From Phytoseiulus persimilis (lineage: Eukaryota > Arthropoda > Arachnida > Mesostigmata > Phytoseiidae), in the NCBI GenBank assembly GCA_037576195.1, contig CM075101.1:7006001-7070000 (forward strand): a stretch of DNA of 64,000 nucleotides, given 5' to 3'. The notes under the pieces are model-generated. The model ran no database searches and had not been told where the DNA came from. It saw only the letters and a list, made by a program, of their open reading frames with translations. Every line of letters starts with the position of its first letter. Position 1 is the stretch's first letter. Of the stretch, positions 58,956-64,000 are shown one piece after another. The position numbers were made by a program, and so were the translations under genes.

Positions 58956-60110
58956 GACAGTGGACGCATATTGGTGTTGGAGCTTCCCCAATTCATGGGA
59001 GGTATGCTTGAAAATCGCCATGACCAGTCAGTATCTGGGTAGTGTAGTAATCCAGGTCTCCGTGTTTCGGTTGGTTCCACCCCTCCAGATTCGGAAAACA
59101 TTTCTGCATCCATCAGCCGTCCTGCGCACCGTCCCATCTCCTTCGCCATTTGTTTATGGTTTCGTCTCCAACTTCTTCCCTTGTTTTGGAAGACTCGCTG
59201 ATGAGGTCGTCATCTCCCTCCTCCCTCCTTATAGCCCGAATTTCAGCTCGTTTTTCAGCAGTTAAGGTCCATGGTGGCGTTTTAGCAAGAATCAGGAGTG
59301 CTTCAGCTGATATTGTCCGGTGAGCCCGAGTTATTTCTATGGCCATGATTCGTTGTGTTGTTTCCAGCAACCGTCTGTTCTTCTCAGTGGAGAGAGTTCG
59401 TCGGGACCATCGTGGGTACGCGTAAAGTGCGATGGATTGTGCGACAGTTGCTAGGATTCTTCGCTGTGCTTGAATTGCTCCGTGCGTTCTGGGGAGAATT
59501 TTCTCGATGTCTCCGGATGTCCTAGTCGCTTTTTGGGTGTCCCCGGAGGTGCACATTTCGTCTCAAGAAAGATATGAGATGGAATTGAGATGGACGCCAA
59601 GGTATCTCACTGAATTTCCTATTTCTATGTCGTGTCCCTGTAACTGGCGTGTTGGATTTCTTCTTCTTCTCTTTTCTTCACGAGCATTTCTGCTTCCGTC
59701 TTCTCGGGGGCTAGTATGAGTTCATTGATCTGACACCGTCTCGAGACTGTATCTAGTCAGACCTTCGCAATTTTTTCCTAATTCTTCAAGAGGACTAGCA
59801 GCGACCATCAGGTCCAGGTCATCGGCGTAAGCAGGGGCGGTCGCTCCGTCTGGAAGATCCTCCCGAAGGACGTCGTCGTGTCCCATTGTTCTAAAGAGTG
59901 TGCCCGATAACCGAGCCGTGTGGGACTCCAGTCGTCATTCTGTGCTCATTTCCCGCCCCGACGATGATCGCCCTATCTTTGAGGCAAGTGTGCAAGACGT
60001 TCCGGAGACATGGAGAGATGTTGCGTTTCTCGACAGCATCGATTATGATTTCCAATTCGATTGAATTGGAAGCATTCGTTTCATTTTCTACTTTCTCCGT
60101 GATGATTTCT
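58956..60110 (-). mobile_element. R1-like LINE B, antisense reverse transcriptase fragment
   Basis: On the minus strand: LRNVLHTCLKDRAIIVG, MTTGVPHGSVIGHTL (expected GVPQGSVLGP), LPDGATAPAYADDLDLMV with YADD at 59818-59829, RYLGVHL, then an open stretch 59556-59113 (EKILPRTHGAIQAQRRIL, SIALYAYP), then GDLDYYTTQILTGHGDFQAY and CVHC of the zinc knuckle near 58.96 kb. Stops and shifts show it is dead. Confidence 0.85.
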
Positions 60111-60164
60111 TCGCGGTTTCAGATCCCCCCGGTCTGGATCCATATTGATTGTTTGAAAGCCCCG

Positions 60165-60330
60165 GGCCTCAAGTGTCCCGGAACTAATACCAAATGGAGC
60201 AACTTCTCCAAGTGTCCACACACCTGAAGGCAGAGGAGATAGTTTCGGTGGGGGCTGGCACTGGCCGGGAACGCGCAAGGATTCCTGGTGCGTGCGACAG
60301 GCATATCTCTCCCCTCTATAAATATGGAGG
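60165..60330 (+). mobile_element. R1-like LINE 3' UTR (probably of LINE A)
   Basis: AATACCAAATGGAGCAACTT and GGTGCGTGCGACAGGCATAT align with 23586-23726 downstream of the 21.85-kb LINE. An A-rich run follows (60331-60340). Confidence 0.75.
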
Positions 60331-60344
60331 GAAAAAAAAGTTCC

Positions 60345-63300
60345 AATGAGTCAGTGATTTGAACATACTCTTGAGAATCTCTAGAGGTCAGGAAAATTAT
60401 TGTAGGAGCTCGCTGCCTCATGAGAACAACCCCAGTATCTAATACAGGTCTCCGCCGTTAATTTGCAACTTTTCCAGGCACATGGATGCCTTCTGAACTT
60501 GACACAAATTGCGTTTGGCGGCGATAATGAACCTCGCATGTCGTCCCTCAAAGGCAGGAGCAACCTGGAACGAAGAACCGAGGATCGTGCAGCTTGAGAA
60601 CCGAAGCCGCGGGCGAGCATGTGAAGCGACGTCAGTTATCTCTACATTGGGAGGGGGAGCGAGCGAGCCGTCCGTTGCGGGAAACCTGCTACAGTATACC
60701 ATGTGCGCGCCGACGATTCACAGGTTTATCACTTCATGTGAGATCAGCGGTATCGATTCCTTCCGGTTTCAGGCCGTGAATTTCGTCTGCTGGAGTTTCC
60801 CTCTTCGCTGAACAGGGGCCTACGCGCAGAGGAGAGAAGTTCAGCGGAAGTTGGAGAATCGAGAACGAGGGAACGATGTCGGGGCGGAACTCCGCGTTTT
60901 CTCCCAAGAACAGTCCTATTGGACTACGATGTGAGCGGAACATTGGTCTCAGAGTCTGCCAATAAAATACGCAACCACCGATGTTAAAAGTTACGACTCA
61001 CAAGTCAATCACCCTAGTAGTGGGTGGCAGCTCTGCTGCTTTTCGATCTCTATTCGCATATCGAAAGTCGGTGATACGCCAACGCTTTCGGGCATTCGAC
61101 CGGCCCTCGTGCTCCGGAAGGCGTTCGGCCGGTAAGTTACGCGGAATGACGAAGCCCAGAGAGACAGAGTCGTTCTTTCCCCCAAACGCAAAAATTGCGG
61201 ACGCTGATTGCCATGCTCTGTGACGTTGAGAAGGTCGGATTTCGGAGCGGGTCCGCGCTGGTTCCGAAACCAGCCTCCCTTGGAGGGCGTTTACACGAGT
61301 GTCAATACTGATGATATTTCAGAGCTGGCTGACAGCTTGCCAAGGTTGGACTGAATTCCAGGAGTCTTCACCGTGCACAGATATGATGTGAGCTAGCTAA
61401 CGGGTGGGTCGGCAGGCGAACGATAGATAGTGTTCCAGCCCAATGCTAATGGTTCCAAATGGACACTGTTCACTTCTGAACGAACAAAGGCGGAGTCAAG
61501 CGATTCGTGTTCCTCGTTGCCGACAACGGAAGTCTGCCGGGGAAGAAAGTATGTCTGACACAAACCCTTCGAGCAGGCACTTTGACACAGACGGCATATG
61601 ATAACGTCGCTCCGCCTGGCAAATTTCCTCATACCCGAGGTCACTCATGCATGAGAGGAAACAGATCAAGTTCGGGAATTGAGCAGTTCATCGGGCCTTG
61701 ATGTCCTCGAACGTTTTCCCGACTCTGAGCGCCCTACTCGCATAGTAGGCCCTCATGATTTTCGGGACGTCTGATCGGAGCCTCAGTTCTCAGAGACCAT
61801 GAAGTTTCAATCGTGCGCCTATGCCCGAACTCGCGATTCGCCCAAGTTTTCTGCCTTCCCATGTTACATTCCGCTTGCGCTCCCATATTTCCACTTGTCA
61901 TCCAACACTTTCCCTCATTGCTCCACATTTTGCCTCGCTCCCCAATGGTCCACAACACATCCTAGTGTTTCGCGGATGACTCCTTGTCCGTCGCATTCGC
62001 TCTATCGTAAATTCCGTTTTCCAGAAACCTTTCCAAACCTGCATGAGAATCCAAATCCAGTTCCTGATTCAGATTTTTTTCCAGCCTGGTTCTAATTTGG
62101 ATTCGTGAATCAAACTATGCTCCACACTGCAACGCGAATACCCTGTCCACAGCCCGGATTTAGTCGAGAGTGTACTTTTGATTGGAAGCGCGTCGCCCTG
62201 GAAGCACTGTCGCCGCTCAGAATGCATTCTCCTGCATCAATCAGGGTCTGCTCCCGACGGAGCATGCATCGGCACGCGTCGCGTCCTCGAGTGCATGGAG
62301 AAAATATCCATTCCACCTGAACGAGGCGAACCGCTAACTCCAAACCGAGGAAATGTTGCTGAATCAGCCCCGAGCGACTCTTGATTGGAGACATTCCGCG
62401 GCGATTCTATGTCAGTGGTCGTATCCCGCAGCACATCGAGGAAACAACTCTCCACAAAACCTGATGAGTGCCGGTCGCTACACCGCTACCTCTTTTCACC
62501 CGATCACCAAGCTCGCAACTTTCCCGAATCAGTCAGAGTTTGGAAAGTTTCAGCGTTCAGCATGGGCTCAGGAACACGGACTTTTTGTTTGGCGAGAGGT
62601 GAAGCAATTCACCCAGGATGAATAACTTCAGGAACGTCGTTCAAGAACCCGTTGAAAAAACAATCCACATAGTTTGGGTCATGGCGAGTTTCCCCGACGT
62701 GCCAATTCCTCGCTAGGTATCATGAATGCCAAACCATGAGTTTTCCCTCACTGTGCGGTTGAGCATCCGTTTCCTTCGGGAGCTACACGTGACTTTCCGA
62801 ACACAATTTCCCGGAGCTCCGCTATTCTGGTCGGGAGTAAAAGCTCCCTTCAACGGCTATGTGGGCTGATTTTGCTTGCTCTGGGCGAGGCAGCTGAATT
62901 TCACTGATGAGTTGCTGAACTCGGCGGCCATGCGTTCTTGCCACGTTCGGGAGGCGGGCTCGCACTGTCGGGGCCTTCCGAACCCCCGAAGTTTTCGGAG
63001 TTAACGGAGCGAGCGTACGTTCAATCGGGATCTAGTAGAATTCATCAAAATTTCTCTCGGAACTTCGATTGAATTGTTTCCGAGCTGACGTTAACGCACT
63101 TCAGACGCCAACGGAAGATGAAAGTTTGGGCTGACTTGGGATCTCAACATCTTCATGGTTCCCGAGAGCTCTAGCACGGTGAGAGAGAATCCAGGGCGTT
63201 CGTAGCGAAGGGCAGATGACGGGAATGATGACGACAAGGGAGAGGCGGGCGTGAAGGGTGACGCAAGGTTCGAGAATGTATTCCGAAAACTCATCATTAT

Positions 63301-64000
63301 ACCCTCCCGAATTTTTTCGGGAATGCAGTTCATTCCGCGATGCCCTCCGGGGAGGGAAAACTTCCTCAAAAGGTCACGATCACTTCTTCGCAACGGATTC
63401 TAATTCAAACGTTCCAATCGGAATCCCCATAAGGGCGCGATCAAGGGAGACTGTGGGCAACGAATGCCAGGATTTTCAGGGCACCGTTTATCTGTCATAG
63501 GACTGACGATCAGTAATCTCAGAATCATGCGGTCACCATAAGGATCTGAATTGTTGGAGATCGCTACTAGGATATACCCAATTTGTTTGAACGGTAGCAT
63601 CTCCACGAAATTCCGACTCATTCAATCGGAGAGCTAGGAAACGAAAATCTTGGATGCTGTCGCCGACATTGGGGTGCGAACATGTTCACGATTCCTCCCA
63701 ATCGAAAGAGGTGAATCTCTCTCGTGGCGTGACGACGAAAGAAAACAGTCCGAATCACATCGTGATCCGATCGAGCTCGTTTCCTCGTGTTCTTGAGCCG
63801 TTCCCGAACAATCCGCTGACAGCTTCGCGGGAGCAGCTGAGAGCGGGAAACAAAAAACGCAACACATCTTTCCGCTGCTTCAAACGTCTATCGATGCCTG
63901 ACGTGGACAGATGATAGGGCTGTCCTGTCGTAATTATAATTTCCCGCACTGCACCATTCCGGATGGCACCTTCACAGACAACACATGCCAATTAGCCTTC
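60345..64000. other. No gene or repeat recognised
   Basis: Only short frames. No domain, exon series, transposon end or notable tandem repeat was seen. Confidence 0.4.

Noticed and set aside
58760..60330. Twin-primed 5' inversion of one LINE
   Set aside because: The arrangement joins the 3' parts tail to tail and both copies carry a zinc-knuckle region, so two nested copies fit better.
1..64000. CRISPR arrays, bacterial operons, rRNA operon, prophage
   Set aside because: Spliced animal genes and LINE/MITE content throughout; no regularly spaced direct repeats with unique spacers and no bacterial gene clusters.

Overview
Organism and setting. This is nuclear DNA of an animal, most likely an arthropod. 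Five recognisable cellular genes carry GT-AG introns, and the rest is gene-poor and littered with decayed transposons. The acetylcholine-receptor subunit is of the arthropod alpha type and has the family's 45-nt and 110-nt exons. The CIDE-N gene resembles the insect Drep proteins, and three CCTAA units (the arthropod telomere motif) occur once. Most introns are only about 80-350 nt with one of about 680 nt, and base composition looks near 50% GC. That combination fits a compact parasitiform (mesostigmatan) mite better than a tick or an AT-rich spider mite, but this lineage guess is inference; only 'arthropod' is firm. No bacterial operon, CRISPR array, rRNA or complete tRNA gene was seen.

Layout. 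1-8.7 kb: no supported gene, a purine-rich tract near 1.1-1.5 kb, a dead Tc1/mariner transposase (4.1-4.65 kb) and a hAT-like terminus (about 6.97 kb). 8.70-11.47 kb (+): nicotinic acetylcholine receptor alpha subunit, 8 exons. 15.52-17.25 kb (-): methylenetetrahydrofolate dehydrogenase/cyclohydrolase, 6 exons, no formyl-THF synthetase domain. 18.5-25.7 kb: a transposon and repeat cluster holding an 82-bp hAT MITE, a LINE with one stop and one frameshift, an eight-unit 45-bp minisatellite, a 310-bp pogo-like MITE, two R1-like LINE remnants and an inverted repeat with 15-bp sub-repeats. 26.97-28.59 kb (-): peroxin PEX14, 6 exons. 28.6-45.6 kb: mostly featureless, with local tandem repeats near 37 kb, one possible exon at 42.24 kb and a perfect 16-bp-arm palindrome at 43.9 kb. 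45.62-48.14 kb (+): Drep/CIDE-N family protein, 5' end not found. 52.98-53.89 kb (-): TTC36, 3 exons. 56.7-60.3 kb: a tRNA-like SINE fragment, a second locus of the 45-bp minisatellite, a hAT terminus and two nested R1-like LINE copies. 60.3-64 kb: nothing recognised.

How it fits together. The five genes are unrelated housekeeping or neuronal genes (synaptic receptor, one-carbon metabolism, peroxisome import, CIDE-N signalling, TPR protein). They are on both strands, with no sign of co-regulation. I did not find a new multi-gene system. The interesting material is in gene structure (a likely GC-AG intron of in-frame length, a recent 60-bp duplication inside PEX14, a stand-alone folate enzyme) and in repeats (the same 45-bp unit at loci 36 kb apart, MITEs with intact ends and target duplications, nested LINEs, palindromes). 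Exon boundaries were set by hand from splice signals, phase and family alignment from memory, and need transcript confirmation.
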